A DNA stretch of 64,000 nt from an uncultured Kiloniellaceae bacterium (GTDB lineage: Bacteria > Pseudomonadota > Alphaproteobacteria > Kiloniellales > Kiloniellaceae): positions 806,001-870,000 of the forward strand of contig CANLSF010000002.1 in NCBI GenBank assembly GCA_947493695.1. The letters are read 5' to 3'. Shown piece after piece: positions 53,362 through 63,391 of the stretch. The first letter of the stretch is position 1; each line of letters begins with the position of its first letter. A program made the position numbers and the translations under genes. The notes below the pieces were generated by a model. The model saw only the letters and a program-made list of their open reading frames with translations, was not told the DNA's origin and did not search any database.

Positions 53362-55841
53362 TCCGCTGCCTCCAGAGTCAGGGTTGCCATAGGATTGAAC
53401 TCATGCTTGTCCAAGCCTGAGACCCGCTCCGACCAGGGGTCGGCCTGGGCAAACTTTTGAGAGAATACAAAGCGATCAAAATAGGCCGCACGCCGTTCGG
53501 CATTCTCCATGATTTGCTGGCGGATCTCCTCAACGCCGACGCGCGCGGCCCATTTATAAATCCGCTCGAGGTAATGTCCCTGCTCGCGGTACATCTGCAC
53601 CAGCGCGACAACGTGTTCCAGAACCTCGTCCTCAGTCTTGACCAGCCCCAGAATTTCCGTGCCTTTTATTTCCAGTCCGGCCGCGCCGGCGAAGTGAATT
53701 TCGAACCCGCTGTCGACACAGATTATCCCCACGTCCTTGCAGGTGGCTTCGGAGCAGTTGCGCGGACAGCCCGAGACCGCCAGTTTGAGCTTGGCCGGAG
53801 TCCATGACCCCCAGATAAATTTCTCGATCCGGATGCCCAAACCAGTGGAGTCCTGCGTTCCGAAGCGACACCAGTCTGTTCCTACACAGGTCTTTACCGT
53901 CCGGACGCCTTTGGCATAGGCGTGTCCGGAAACGAAACCCGCCTCGCCCAGGTCCGCCCAAACAGCGGGAAGATCTTCCTTGGCGATCCCCAGCATGTCG
54001 ATACGCTGGCCGCCGGTGACCTTCACGGCCGGAATGGAGAACTTGTCCACCACATCGGCAATGGCACGAAGTTCTTTGGACGACGTCATGCCGCCCCACA
54101 TCCTTGGCACAATCGAATAGGTCCCGTCTTTCTGGATGTTTGCGTGGACCCGTTCATTGATGAAACGGGATTGATAGTCGTCGGCATATTCACCCGGCCA
54201 GTCAGACACCAGATAGTAGTTGAGTGCCGGGCGGCATTTGGCGCAACCGCAGGAGCTTTTCCATTCCAGTTCCTGCATGACGGCAGGAATGGATTTGAGC
54301 GCCTTTGCCTTGATCAATCTGCGGACCTCATCATGTCCCAGATCGCTGCAGGCACACATGGGTTGCATCGCCGCGGGTGTGTAGCTGTCTCCCAGGGTCA
54401 GCGCCAGAAGTTGTTCGACCAGCCCGCTACAGGTGCCACAGGATGCCGAAGCCTTAGTGTGCGCCCGGACCTCATCCAGCGCACCGAGACCCAGCTCTGT
54501 TATGGAAGTGACGATCTTGGACTTACATACGCCGTTACAGCCGCAGATCTCTGCATCATCCGGCAAGGCTGCAACGGCCGCCATAGGGTCCAGTGGGGGC
54601 CCTCCCTGATAAGCTTGTCCAAAGACCAGCGTCTCGCGCATTTCGGTAATATCGAGCTGTTTCTTCAGCAAGTCGAAAAACCAAGGGCCGTCACTGGTAT
54701 CGCCATAAAGGACCGCGCCGATGATCCGATTCTCCTTGAGAACCAGGCGCTTGTAGATCCCTGCCGCAGCGTCGCGCAGAACAATCTCCTGGCGGTCATC
54801 GCCTTCTGCAAAGTCACCGGCGGAATAGAGATCGACGCCAGTGACTTTCAGCTTGGTCGCCATGACGGACCCTTTATAGAGCCCCGTGCCACCGGTCAGC
54901 TGCTCCGCAAGCACATTCGCCATTTCATAAAGAGGCGCTACCAGACCATAGCACTGACCACGATGCTCCACACATTCACCCAGGGCGAAGACATCAGGAT
55001 CGGACGTCCGCATGTCGTCGCCAACCAGAATGCCCCGACCAACCTCCAGACCACTCTCGCGTGCGAGGCCGCTGGAGGGACGAATACCGATCGCCATGAC
55101 AACGATGGCTGCGTCGATCTCGGTCCCATCTTCGAGTCTGACGCCGGTAACCCGGCCCTCTCGCCCCAGAACTTCGCTGGTGTTGGCTTGAGTTACGACT
55201 TCGATGCCACGGTCTTCGAAAGCCTTCGTAAGAAGGTAACCCGCAGCGGGGTCGAGCTGACGTTCCATCAGCGTCGGCATCAAGTGCAGAACCGTAACAT
55301 CCATGCCCTGTTGCTTGAGTCCGGCCGCAGCCTCCAGTCCCAGGAGTCCACCACCGATCACAACCGCTCGGCCTCCCGACTTTGCTGCCGCAAGCATGCG
55401 CTCGACATCGTCCAGATCCCGGTACACCAGTACGCCCTCCAGATCATGTCCTGGGATCGGAATGATGAAGGGATTGGAGCCGGTTGCGATCACCAGCTTA
55501 TCGTAACGCGCCGTAATGCCGTTTTCCGACACGACTGTCTTGTTGCTGCGGTCTATCTCAGCGACCCTGGACGACTTGTGCAGCGTAACACCGTGCCCGG
55601 CATACCAGTCCTCGTCGTGGGTAACGATGTCCCGGTAGGCCTTTTCACCGGAAAGCACCGGAGACAGCATGAGGCGGTTGTAGTTTACCCTCGGTTCCGC
55701 GTTAAAGATTGTCACCTCATAGGAATCGGGCGCCCGCTCGAAGAGATGCTCCAGCATTCGGCCGGGTGCCATTCCGTTGCCGATAACGACCAGCTTCTGC
55801 TTCTGCTTCTGCTTCTGCTTCTGCTTCTGCTTCTGCTTCAT
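53358..55841 (-). CDS. nirB: NADH nitrite reductase large subunit NirB with an N-terminal (KQ)n tail
   Basis: The protein (about 827 residues) has an FAD/NAD-binding oxidoreductase part (LVVIGNGMAPGR; VVIGGGLLGLEAA), two BFD-like cysteine modules (CGCNGVCKS and CACSDLG, then CGCAKCRP), and the sulfite/nitrite reductase ferredoxin-like and siroheme domains (CVGTDWCRFG; CPRNCSEATCKDVG). It reduces nitrite to ammonium. The start is a run GTG-ATG-ATG (55847-55839) after GGGAGG; ATG at 55841 has the best spacing. The first residues are seven Lys-Gln pairs from a hexanucleotide repeat, absent from typical NirB, which starts directly with the nucleotide-binding strand. Confidence 0.93.
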   Translation of the reverse strand: MKQKQKQKQKQKQKQKLVVIGNGMAPGRMLEHLFERAPDSYEVTIFNAEPRVNYNRLMLSPVLSGEKAYRDIVTHDEDWYAGHGVTLHKSSRVAEIDRSNKTVVSENGITARYDKLVIATGSNPFIIPIPGHDLEGVLVYRDLDDVERMLAAAKSGGRAVVIGGGLLGLEAAAGLKQQGMDVTVLHLMPTLMERQLDPAAGYLLTKAFEDRGIEVVTQANTSEVLGREGRVTGVRLEDGTEIDAAIVVMAIGIRPSSGLARESGLEVGRGILVGDDMRTSDPDVFALGECVEHRGQCYGLVAPLYEMANVLAEQLTGGTGLYKGSVMATKLKVTGVDLYSAGDFAEGDDRQEIVLRDAAAGIYKRLVLKENRIIGAVLYGDTSDGPWFFDLLKKQLDITEMRETLVFGQAYQGGPPLDPMAAVAALPDDAEICGCNGVCKSKIVTSITELGLGALDEVRAHTKASASCGTCSGLVEQLLALTLGDSYTPAAMQPMCACSDLGHDEVRRLIKAKALKSIPAVMQELEWKSSCGCAKCRPALNYYLVSDWPGEYADDYQSRFINERVHANIQKDGTYSIVPRMWGGMTSSKELRAIADVVDKFSIPAVKVTGGQRIDMLGIAKEDLPAVWADLGEAGFVSGHAYAKGVRTVKTCVGTDWCRFGTQDSTGLGIRIEKFIWGSWTPAKLKLAVSGCPRNCSEATCKDVGIICVDSGFEIHFAGAAGLEIKGTEILGLVKTEDEVLEHVVALVQMYREQGHYLERIYKWAARVGVEEIRQQIMENAERRAAYFDRFVFSQKFAQADPWSERVSGLDKHEFNPMATLTLEAAE
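55795..55840. repeat. Hexanucleotide microsatellite (TTCTGC)n in the nirB 5' end
   Basis: Seven pure copies of TTCTGC on the plus strand plus partial flanks. On the coding strand it reads AAG-CAG and encodes (KQ)7K. Because the unit is six bases, gain or loss keeps the frame. Confidence 0.92.
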
Positions 55842-55852
55842 CATCACCTCCC

Positions 55853-57604
55853 TCAGGCCGCAGTTGTCACGGCAGACGCTCGCTGCCGCGCAAGCCTGGC
55901 GGCTCTTTTTTCTTGAATGGATTTGAGTTGCTCATCGCTGGGGTTCGCGCCGCCTTCATAGGCGTCGAGGAACCCAAGCAACTCTTCGCGATAGGCGTAG
56001 TAATCCGGATGGGCCAACAGCTCCTTGCGCGATCGCGGCCGAGGCAGATCGACCTTCATGATATTGCCGATCCGGGCGCTGGGTCCGTTGGACATCATGA
56101 CCACACGGTCCGCCAGCAGAATGGCTTCGTCGACATCGTGGGTGACACAGATCGCCGTGACCTTGCTGCGCTTCCAGACATCCATAAGAACGTCCTGAAG
56201 CTCCCAACGCGTCAGGCTGTCGAGCATGCCGAAGGGTTCATCCAGAAGCAGTAACTTGGGCGAAAGCGCAAAAGCCCGGGCAATTCCGACCCGTTGCTTC
56301 ATACCGTTGGAGAGATCGACCGCCATCTTGTGCATGGAGTCCGAGAGACCGACACGACTGAGATAGTACTCTGCGACGTCTTTGCGTTCAGCGCGGCTCG
56401 CACGCGGGTAAACCCGGTCTACTCCAAGCGCGACATTGTCGTACGCACTCAACCACGGCATTAACGATGGCGCCTGAAAGACAACAGCTCGATCAGGTCC
56501 AGCCCTGGTCACGTGGGTCCCGTCCAGAATGATTCCGCCCTGAGTAATTTCATTCAGTCCGGCAACCATCGACAAGACGGTCGACTTGCCGCAACCAGAG
56601 TGCCCGATCAGGGTGATGAACTCGCCCTTGGCGACCTTCAGATCGAAACCATCAACAACCGTAAGCGGGCCCTTGGGCGTCGGATAGACCTTTTTAAGCT
56701 GACTGAATTCCAGATAGCGCTCCTGCCGCACGGTTTCAGACTCACGCTGATAGGCTGCGGGTAATTCTTCGCTCTGGGTGATGGGCACGATGTTGGGCAG
56801 AGAGATATCGCGCTCGATATCTGCATTGCGCTCCTGCCCTACTTCCATCAGGAATTCTGTCACCGCGGCGCGCAGACTGATGAACTCCGGATCGCTGTTC
56901 ATCGCCCCCCGGTCTCGTGGTCTCGGCAGGTTGACCTTGAACTCCCGTCCCAATGTCGCATTGGGGCCGGGCTTTAGTGGGATAATGCGATCGGCGAGCA
57001 GGATAGCCTCGTCCACATCGTTAGTGACCAGGATAATAGTTTTCTTTTCCTGTTGAGAAATAGCGGCGAACTCGTCCTGGAGTTTGGCACGGGTCAGCGC
57101 ATCGAGCGCCGACAGAGGCTCATCCATCAGCAGGACGTCGGGCTGCATCGCCAGCGCGCGGGCGACCGCTACACGCTGGCGCATTCCACCCGACAACTCA
57201 GACGGTTTTCGATCCCGAGCGGGCGACAGACCAACCATATCGATGTATTTCGTCACGATTTCTTTGCGTTCAGCTCGTGATTTCGCTCCGAAAACACTGT
57301 CCACCGCGAGTGCTACGTTTCCCTGCACCGACAGCCAGGGCATCAGAGAATAGGATTGAAAAACCACGCCACGTTCCGGTCCGGGGCCCACGATCTCCTT
57401 CCCCCTGAAGATCACACCCCCCTGATCCGGTTCGATCAGACCCGCCAGCGCGGAAATCAATGTGGTTTTTCCGGAACCAGAGAAACCCACGATCGCGATG
57501 AATTCGCCCTCGTTCACTTTCAGATTCACTTCGGACAGGATTTCACTACGTTCGACACCTTCGCCATAGTGCTTGGAGAGGCCGGAGATTTCGAGAATGC
57601 TCAT
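55853..57604 (-). CDS. nrtCD: Nitrate ABC transporter, fused double ATPase (NrtC/NrtD-like)
   Basis: The 583-residue protein carries two full SsuB/NrtD-type ABC domains. First: GFSGSGKTT (about 40), [26 protein letters not shown]. Second (from about 300): [24 protein letters not shown] (signature with Asn for Gly), [11 protein letters not shown]. The linker (about 245-300) is helical. In cyanobacteria these are separate NrtC and NrtD, and NrtC has a regulatory NrtA-like domain; here that domain is absent and the two ATPases are one chain. It powers nitrate uptake with NrtA and NrtB, 10 bp after nrtB. Confidence 0.88.
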   Translation of the reverse strand: MSILEISGLSKHYGEGVERSEILSEVNLKVNEGEFIAIVGFSGSGKTTLISALAGLIEPDQGGVIFRGKEIVGPGPERGVVFQSYSLMPWLSVQGNVALAVDSVFGAKSRAERKEIVTKYIDMVGLSPARDRKPSELSGGMRQRVAVARALAMQPDVLLMDEPLSALDALTRAKLQDEFAAISQQEKKTIILVTNDVDEAILLADRIIPLKPGPNATLGREFKVNLPRPRDRGAMNSDPEFISLRAAVTEFLMEVGQERNADIERDISLPNIVPITQSEELPAAYQRESETVRQERYLEFSQLKKVYPTPKGPLTVVDGFDLKVAKGEFITLIGHSGCGKSTVLSMVAGLNEITQGGIILDGTHVTRAGPDRAVVFQAPSLMPWLSAYDNVALGVDRVYPRASRAERKDVAEYYLSRVGLSDSMHKMAVDLSNGMKQRVGIARAFALSPKLLLLDEPFGMLDSLTRWELQDVLMDVWKRSKVTAICVTHDVDEAILLADRVVMMSNGPSARIGNIMKVDLPRPRSRKELLAHPDYYAYREELLGFLDAYEGGANPSDEQLKSIQEKRAARLARQRASAVTTAA

Positions 57605-57614
57605 GTCGTTCTCC

Positions 57615-58694
57615 TCACCGGTTCGCCGAGAAGGTAAAAGCGCGCTGCAGAGCGTACATCAGCCGGTCGAGCATAAAGCCGACCAATCCGATGGTAAGGA
57701 CTGCGACCATGATCTTGGCCAGGGACTGAGAGGATCCGTTCTGGAACTCATCCCAAATGAACTTTCCCAGACCCGGGTTTTGGGCCAGCATCTCCGCAGC
57801 GATCAGAACCATCCAACCGACACCCAGCGAAAGCCGCAACCCGGTGAAAATCAGCGGAAGCGCTGACGGCAGCACCACCTTGGTGATGGTTTTACTCGTT
57901 GGCAACTGCAGCACGCGGCCGACATTCATCAAATCCTTATCGACCGACAATACGCCCAAAGCCGTGTTGACCAGGGTCGGCCAGAGCGAGCAAAGCGTCA
58001 CGGTCACCGCCGAGATCAGCATGGATTTCGGCAGCAGATCCGTTGGGTTCACATAGAGCGCCGAAACCACCATGGTCACGATCGGAAGCCAGGCAAGTGG
58101 CGACACCGGCTTGAAGATTTGTATCAAGGGGTTGATGGCGCCGTTGAAGCTTTTCGAAAGTCCGGACGCAACCCCAATGGGAACAGCGATGATCGTCGCG
58201 ATCACAAATCCCAAACCGACAGTAACGAGCGACGTCAGAATCTGGTCGAGATAAGTCGGTTTACCCGTGTAGTTGCGATGCTTGACCTTATCCGCTTTGC
58301 CCGCCGCCACGAGCTTCGCGTTCCTGATGTCCTGGCGTTCAAAAAATGCCGCCGCTTTTTCGCGTTCTCGGACATGGTCATCCCAAAGATGCCCGGCTTG
58401 CTCCCAGACCTGCGCCGGCCCTGGAATGGCGCCTAGAGAAGTCTGCACCTGCGGTGCCAGGCTGCTCCAAGCCAGCAAGAAAAGACCAATCCCCAAGAGC
58501 GGAATTACCAGCACACGGGTCAGCTCTCCCAGTTGCTCTCGTGGGTTTTCACCGGCAATCATTTTCAGGATGGGCGTCAGCCAGGAAAAGCCAAGCGCTT
58601 CCAGCCAGACACTGGCCCGGTTGATGGCGGAAAAGATCCGCTCTCGGGCAGCGTCTCTTTGCGCTGTATCGATGGCGTCGGTCGCGTTGGCCAT
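57615..58694 (-). CDS. nrtB: Nitrate ABC transporter permease NrtB
   Basis: The 359-residue protein has an N-terminal cytosolic extension, a first helix ([20 protein letters not shown]), a hydrophilic insertion (about 85-145, [19 protein letters not shown]) and a C-terminal BPD_transp_1 core of five helices with [20 protein letters not shown] as the EAA-loop region. The insertion is characteristic of nitrate permeases in proteobacteria. It lies between nrtA and the fused ATPase gene. Confidence 0.88.
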   Translation of the reverse strand: MANATDAIDTAQRDAARERIFSAINRASVWLEALGFSWLTPILKMIAGENPREQLGELTRVLVIPLLGIGLFLLAWSSLAPQVQTSLGAIPGPAQVWEQAGHLWDDHVREREKAAAFFERQDIRNAKLVAAGKADKVKHRNYTGKPTYLDQILTSLVTVGLGFVIATIIAVPIGVASGLSKSFNGAINPLIQIFKPVSPLAWLPIVTMVVSALYVNPTDLLPKSMLISAVTVTLCSLWPTLVNTALGVLSVDKDLMNVGRVLQLPTSKTITKVVLPSALPLIFTGLRLSLGVGWMVLIAAEMLAQNPGLGKFIWDEFQNGSSQSLAKIMVAVLTIGLVGFMLDRLMYALQRAFTFSANR

Positions 58695-58778
58695 AAAACT
58701 TGTCCTCAGGTAGGTCTGTTTTCGGTTCGGCAGGCCTGGTAGGATCCGGCCTGCCTGAAGTTGACGCGTGGCCGCCGG

Positions 58779-60170
58779 TCAGCCGCCGACAAGCTTATTG
58801 CCGGCCACAACCTGTTTGGATTTCAAACCGATCGTAAGGGAATCGATGTAGGCGTTCGGTGTCTTACCGTCGTAGGCAATGCCATCGATGATATCGCCGG
58901 CCGGTGTAGGGGCGCGGTAGCCGTCGCTGTTCCAGGGAAAATCGGCTTCGCTGACATGCCCTTCATCGACAAGCATACGGGCAGCCTTCAGGTACATATC
59001 AGGAAGGTAAACCGACTTGGCAGTCTCGGCATACCATGCATCATCCTTGTGTTCAGCGATCTGTCCCCAGCGGCGCATCTGAGTGAGATACCAGATGGCG
59101 TCCGAGTAGTATGGATAGGTTGCGAAATAGCGGTAAAAGACGTTGAAGTCCGGCACCGCGCGCTTGTCGCCTCTCTCATACTCGAAGGTGCCGGTCATGG
59201 AATTCGCGATGACTTCGGCATCGGCCCCGACATACTCGGAACGTGCCAGGATCTCGACCGCTTCCGCGCGGTTGGCGTTATCGTTTTCGTCCAGCCACTT
59301 TGCCGCCCGGATGAGCGCCTTGGTCAGTGCAAGCGTCGTTTTCGGATTATTTTCCGTGAAGGCTTTGGTCAGACCAAAAACCTTCTCAGGATTGTTTTTC
59401 CAGATCTCATAATCGGTGATGACCGGGACACCGATCCCCTTGAACACAGCCTGCTGGTTCCAGGGTTCTCCTACGCAGTAGCCGTGAATCGTACCGGCTT
59501 CCAGGGTCGACGGCATCTGCGGCGGCGGCGTTACAGATAACAGGGCGTCAGCCAATATCTGCCCGGAGACGTCTGTTGTAGAATAGTAGCCTGGATGGAT
59601 ATCGCCGGCCGCCAACCAGTATCTCAGTTCGTAGTTATGGGTCGAGACCGGGAAGACCATGCCCATCTTGAAGGGTTTGCCCTCTGATTTGAATTTTTCG
59701 ACTACCGGCTTCAGGGCATCCGCCTTGATGGGATGGACCGGCTTACCGTCCTCGTGGGGGATATGCTCCTTCATCATCGCCCAGACTTCATTCGAAACCG
59801 TGATGCCGTTGCCGTTCAGATCCATGGAAAAGGGCGTCACGATGTGGGCCTTGGTGCCGAAGCCAATGGTGGCCGCCAGCGGCTGTCCCGCCAGCATATG
59901 GGCGCCATCGAGCTCGCCGGTAATCACCCTGTCCAACAGCACCTTCCAGTTGGCCTGCGGCTCGAGCGTTACGAACAAACCTTCATCTTCGAAAAAACCC
60001 TTTTCATAGGCAATTGCCAGCGGCGCCATATCGGTCAGCTTGATGAAACCGAATTTCAGCTCATCCTTCTCGACGTCCAGCATTTCCGCGTGCAGGGGCA
60101 TAACCGCGGCGATGGTGGCCGTGATGCCTGCGGCAAGGAACGCCCTGATTTTTCCAGTTATTGGCAACAT
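58779..60170 (-). CDS. nrtA: Nitrate-binding protein NrtA
   Basis: The 463-residue protein is a CmpA/NrtA-type substrate-binding protein with signal peptide (about 1-28, AVMPLHA/EM), [40 protein letters not shown] and [18 protein letters not shown] around the ligand site. ATG at 60170 follows GACAGGAGATGAG; a start at 60254 would place the signal peptide too far in. It is the first structural gene and is preceded by the regulated leader at 60224-60354. Confidence 0.91.
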   Translation of the reverse strand: MLPITGKIRAFLAAGITATIAAVMPLHAEMLDVEKDELKFGFIKLTDMAPLAIAYEKGFFEDEGLFVTLEPQANWKVLLDRVITGELDGAHMLAGQPLAATIGFGTKAHIVTPFSMDLNGNGITVSNEVWAMMKEHIPHEDGKPVHPIKADALKPVVEKFKSEGKPFKMGMVFPVSTHNYELRYWLAAGDIHPGYYSTTDVSGQILADALLSVTPPPQMPSTLEAGTIHGYCVGEPWNQQAVFKGIGVPVITDYEIWKNNPEKVFGLTKAFTENNPKTTLALTKALIRAAKWLDENDNANRAEAVEILARSEYVGADAEVIANSMTGTFEYERGDKRAVPDFNVFYRYFATYPYYSDAIWYLTQMRRWGQIAEHKDDAWYAETAKSVYLPDMYLKAARMLVDEGHVSEADFPWNSDGYRAPTPAGDIIDGIAYDGKTPNAYIDSLTIGLKSKQVVAGNKLVGG

Positions 60171-60223
60171 CTCATCTCCTGTCTGACCGGCAGTCTTGGC
60201 GCGGCTGGGCAATCCCGTTTGAA

Positions 60224-60295
60224 ATAAAAAAAGCCGCCAAACCAGTCGGCGCATCCCGGGAGGAGGTGGGAATGCGATACCAGTTTGGCGGCTTT
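60224..60295 (-). terminator. Regulated intrinsic terminator in the nas leader
   Basis: AAAGCCGCCAAA and TTTGGCGGCTTT form a perfect 12-bp base stem, with an inner CGCAT/ATGCG and CCC/GGG stem, followed on the minus strand by TTTTTTT. It ends 53 bp before the nrtA start. Confidence 0.9.
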
Positions 60296-60302
60296 GCCTG
60301 AT

Positions 60303-60354
60303 GCGCCCGTCATTGGACGCGTAACTTATGTTCCGAGCTTGGAACTACAGTTAC
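60303..60354 (-). promoter_or_regulatory. Tandem hairpin ANTAR-target site
   Basis: Hairpin 1: outer GTAACT/AGTTAC, inner GTTCC/GGAAC, hexaloop AAGCTC. Hairpin 2 follows at once: GCGTCC/GGGCGC stem, hexaloop AATGAC. Loop 2 has the A1/G4 pattern known for ANTAR targets; loop 1 has A1 but C at position 4. Confidence 0.72.
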
Positions 60355-60533
60355 ATCAGCAGGATCCGTGCCAGTTTCGGTTTCAGAACGTGTTTTCGTG
60401 CTAATTCAGATGCTTGGAGAAGGAAATATCTGTTTCGACTGAAGCCGCAACACCTTCGCACTTGCACAATAGAAAGTCGACTTGGTTGTTTTTTGTGCAG
60501 CACAGCAAAAACGTGAGCACTGCCTCTACCTGC

Positions 60534-61763
60534 TTAGACCTGCTGTTCTCTTACGTAGGTCTCGATCTGCTCCGGGTCGAAAACCCTGTCGTCAAAAAAG
60601 CCGTCAGGGCCGAGAATCAGACTGCCATCCGACGACCCGGCGTGCATAGGCGTCTTCAGCGCGCCTTCGACCTTTGCGTTAGCAGCAGGCACTGCCGCTC
60701 CCAATGGCGCGATTGCCGCACGATAGAGATCCGGGCGATAGGCCTGGGCAGCACGTTCAACACTGTCGGGGTCCCAAACCGCATGCCCCCAGCGCACCAT
60801 TTGGCTGTAAAACCAAAGCGCATGACTCTGCCAGGGAAAGGTCGCCGCCTTGTCGAAGGGGACGAAGAAGTCTTGAACAGTAGCTACTTCATCGTCCTGG
60901 TACCGCAGCTTGCCCTGAAGGGCCGGCAGGATCACGGCCTGATCCTGGCCGACGTATTCCTTGCGTGCCAGGAGCACTGCAAGTTCCTCATGATTTTCCG
61001 GATTTCCGCACCATTCGGCGGAGCGGTAAAGCGCCCGTAAAACTGCAGCCACAGCGCTGGGCTGATCCGCTGCAAAAGTTGCGGAGACCGCCAACACCTT
61101 CTCGGGACTTGACCGCCAGATCGCCGACTTCGTTGTAACGATCACGCCTGCTCCCAGCTTCACCGCGAGGCTGTTCCAAGGCTCGCCGACACAAAAACCG
61201 TCAATCTGTCCGGAGTTAAGCGCATCGGCCATCAGCGGCGGTGGCACCACAACGATACGTACATCCTGCTCTGGATCGATCCCGCCGGCAGCGAGCCAAT
61301 AGCGGAGATCGTAGTTATGCGCCGAAAAGGGATGGACCACCGCAAAACTCAACGGCAATTCATGCTCGGCATTATGTCGCCGCACGACCCGCGCCAAGCG
61401 CTTGATATTCATGGTCGCATCGAGACCACCCGGATCGCCGTCCTGTGCAAGTTCATCAGCAAGACGGCGAGAGACCGTAACTGCGTTGCCGCCTAAACCA
61501 AGTGCCATAGGCGCCACGACGTCGAGCTGCAGCGGCGTTAAGCCCAGGCAGGCTGCGATCGGCATAGGCCCCAGCATATGCGCCATCTGAAAGTGGCCAA
61601 CAGCCATACGATCGCGGATATTCGCCCACGAATTCTCCCGGATCAGGGTCAGGTCGATCGCCTCGGCTTTGGCAAAGCCCTTCTCACGCGCAACCACGAG
61701 AATCGCGGAATCCAACAACGGTAAAAAACCGGCGCGTATTTCATAAAGATCGGCCCCGGGCAT
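60534..61763 (-). CDS. nasS: Nitrate/nitrite sensor NasS
   Basis: The 409-residue protein is NrtA-like (LDLTLIRENSWANI-type start, MAHMLGPMPIAACLG, GFCVGEPWNSLAVKLGAG) but has no signal peptide, so it is a cytosolic binding protein. That fits NasS, which holds NasT inactive when no nitrate or nitrite is bound. GGAGAG precedes the ATG, which lies 3 bp after the nasT stop. In better-known alphaproteobacterial loci nasS usually precedes nasT; here the order is reversed. Confidence 0.87.
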   Translation of the reverse strand: MPGADLYEIRAGFLPLLDSAILVVAREKGFAKAEAIDLTLIRENSWANIRDRMAVGHFQMAHMLGPMPIAACLGLTPLQLDVVAPMALGLGGNAVTVSRRLADELAQDGDPGGLDATMNIKRLARVVRRHNAEHELPLSFAVVHPFSAHNYDLRYWLAAGGIDPEQDVRIVVVPPPLMADALNSGQIDGFCVGEPWNSLAVKLGAGVIVTTKSAIWRSSPEKVLAVSATFAADQPSAVAAVLRALYRSAEWCGNPENHEELAVLLARKEYVGQDQAVILPALQGKLRYQDDEVATVQDFFVPFDKAATFPWQSHALWFYSQMVRWGHAVWDPDSVERAAQAYRPDLYRAAIAPLGAAVPAANAKVEGALKTPMHAGSSDGSLILGPDGFFDDRVFDPEQIETYVREQQV

Positions 61764-61766
61764 AGC

Positions 61767-62363
61767 CTAACTCTCCGGGTCAAGCAGGCAGGAGGCAGTC
61801 ACCAGGCTTTGCGCGATCTCGGAAAGCCGTCGGTTTTGGTTCATCGCTGTCTTGCGCAGGAGGGCATGAGCCTCGTCTTCGCCAATTCCCTTGGTTCGCA
61901 TGAGGATTCCTTTCGCTCTCTCGATCAGCTTCCGTTCGGCAAGTTCGTTACGCGCCGCATCCAGCTCGCGTTCCATCCGGGAAAAAGCGTTAAAGCGGCT
62001 GATCGCCATATCTAGGATGGATTTGACCCGCTCCTGCCTGAGGCCATCGACGACATAGGCCGAGACGCCTGCCTCTACAGCAGCTTCAATGGACGCCTGA
62101 TCGGAGCGGTCGACGAACATTGCAATCGGCCTTTTCACCGCCCGTGAAAGCTGAAACATGCTTTCCAGCATGTCCCGGTTCGGGTTTTCCAGGTCGATGA
62201 CGATTACATCAGGCTCAAGATCGCCAATGCGCTGTGCGATGCCGTTCACATCCTTGACCAGCGTCACCTGATCATGACCAGCATCCCGCAACCCCGCTTC
62301 GATAATGGAAGCCCGGATCTGGTTTTCATCGATCACAAGTACGGAAAGCTGCGCATGACACAT
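61767..62363 (-). CDS. nasT: ANTAR-domain RNA-binding antiterminator NasT
   Basis: The 198-residue protein has a receiver-like domain (about 6-120; LSVLVIDENQIRASIIEAGL, DVIVIDLENPNRD) and a C-terminal ANTAR domain (about 135-190; LAERKLIERAKGILMRTKGI, then DEAHALLRK). The acidic pair at the start of the receiver reads DE. Released by NasS, it should bind the leader hairpins at 60303-60354 and prevent termination. ATG at 62363 gives the usual short N-terminus; an upstream start at 62429 is open but has no ribosome site. Confidence 0.9.
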   Translation of the reverse strand: MCHAQLSVLVIDENQIRASIIEAGLRDAGHDQVTLVKDVNGIAQRIGDLEPDVIVIDLENPNRDMLESMFQLSRAVKRPIAMFVDRSDQASIEAAVEAGVSAYVVDGLRQERVKSILDMAISRFNAFSRMERELDAARNELAERKLIERAKGILMRTKGIGEDEAHALLRKTAMNQNRRLSEIAQSLVTASCLLDPES

Positions 62364-62410
62364 GGGTTTATTCTGCGCATGCGAGATAATTGTGCAATGC
62401 AAAAAAAATA

Positions 62411-62455
62411 CTGACTTCGCATCAATCAAAGTTGCTTTGGTTAATGTGAAGTCAG
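62411..62455. promoter_or_regulatory. Inverted repeat upstream of nasT
   Basis: CTGACTTC (62411-62418) and GAAGTCAG (62448-62455) are perfect 8-bp arms 29 bp apart, with a weaker inner ATCAAAG/CTTTGGT match. It lies 48-92 bp before the nasT start and could be an operator or an RNA hairpin. Confidence 0.4.
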
Positions 62456-62557
62456 CGACATCTCACCGAAATTGGCCCCCCCTATGGAGGGCGTTTGCAT
62501 AAGTATCAAGGATGGTGCGGGATTTCTTGCCATAGCGGTCACCGTGCAAATTCGCCT

Positions 62558-63349
62558 TCAGGCCACCTGCCCAAGAACGTAACGCTGTGTCAGTTCATGC
62601 CTCGGTGAATTGAATATCTGGTCACTTGAACCGGCTTCGATAAGCATTCCCGCGCCATCCCGCATCCAGAAAAATGCAACGTCCGACCCCAGGCGTCGCG
62701 CCTGACGCAGGTTATGTGTGACCATTACGATTGTATAATTCTTCGAAAGAGACTGGATCAGAGACTCTACGACTGCGGTTGAGACAGGATCCAGAGCGCT
62801 GCAGGGTTCATCCATCAACAAAGCGTCTGGTTTAAGCACAAGAGCGCGCGCAATGCACAAGCGTTGTTGCTGACCACCCGATAGGGAAAGCGCAGGCGCA
62901 TCCAGCCGGTCTTTCACTTCACTCCAAAGCCCCACCTCAGTCAGGCAGCGAGTAATGGTTGAATCCACTTCGCGCGAGTCCCGCATGCCATGTTCGCGCA
63001 GGGGCAACTCAAGATTCCGTCGAATTGACATCGGAAAGGGATTGGGTTTTTGGAAGATCAGCCCTACACGCCGCCGCAGCGACGTACTGTCAAACCTTGT
63101 TGCCAGGATATTCTCACGCTGAATTTCAATTCGACCCGACACACAGCATCCGGGAATCATTTCAGAGAGTCGGTTGAGGCAACAGAGAAACGAAGACTTT
63201 CCGCAGCCCGATGGTCCTATGATGGCCGTCACACCCGTCTTGCGGATATCGATCGATACGGACGATAACGCGAGCGCCTTTCCGTACGACACCGTAAGAT
63301 CATTCACGCGCCAGAAAATAGAGTCTGAAGTTACGTCGAGCGGAGCCAT
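62558..63349 (-). CDS. pstB: Phosphate ABC transporter ATP-binding protein PstB
   Basis: The 263-residue protein has Walker A GPSGCGKSS, the PstB-type LNRLSEMIPGCCVSGRIEI stretch, FQKPNPFPMSIRRNLELPL, signature LSGGQQQRLCIARAL and DEPCSALDP. These match the phosphate branch. ATG at 63349 follows AAAGG; ATG at 63364 is also open. It follows the pstA gene by 42 bp. phoU would be expected downstream but nasT follows instead. Confidence 0.88.
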   Translation of the reverse strand: MAPLDVTSDSIFWRVNDLTVSYGKALALSSVSIDIRKTGVTAIIGPSGCGKSSFLCCLNRLSEMIPGCCVSGRIEIQRENILATRFDSTSLRRRVGLIFQKPNPFPMSIRRNLELPLREHGMRDSREVDSTITRCLTEVGLWSEVKDRLDAPALSLSGGQQQRLCIARALVLKPDALLMDEPCSALDPVSTAVVESLIQSLSKNYTIVMVTHNLRQARRLGSDVAFFWMRDGAGMLIEAGSSDQIFNSPRHELTQRYVLGQVA

Positions 63350-63391
63350 CGAGCTACCTTTCATCAGGTTGGATGGGAATCACATCGAATC

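Larger units (their letters stand above)
60171..60533 (-). ncRNA. nrtA leader RNA with ANTAR-type tandem hairpins and terminator
   Basis: Non-coding region between nasS and nrtA. On the minus strand the transcript would fold hairpin 1 (60354-60321), hairpin 2 (60320-60303) and then a long terminator (60295-60224) before nrtA. This is the expected layout for antitermination by NasT/NasR-type ANTAR proteins. Promoter position is not clear; there may be one in 60360-60533. Confidence 0.78.

Noticed and set aside
53922-55916. Plus-strand frame of 664 residues
   Set aside because: Antisense of nirB and the ABC gene; its polyleucine end is only the microsatellite read backward.
62476-62496. GC-rich hairpin between pstB and nasT
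   Set aside because: No T-tract in either direction and only a short stem, so a terminator call is not supported.
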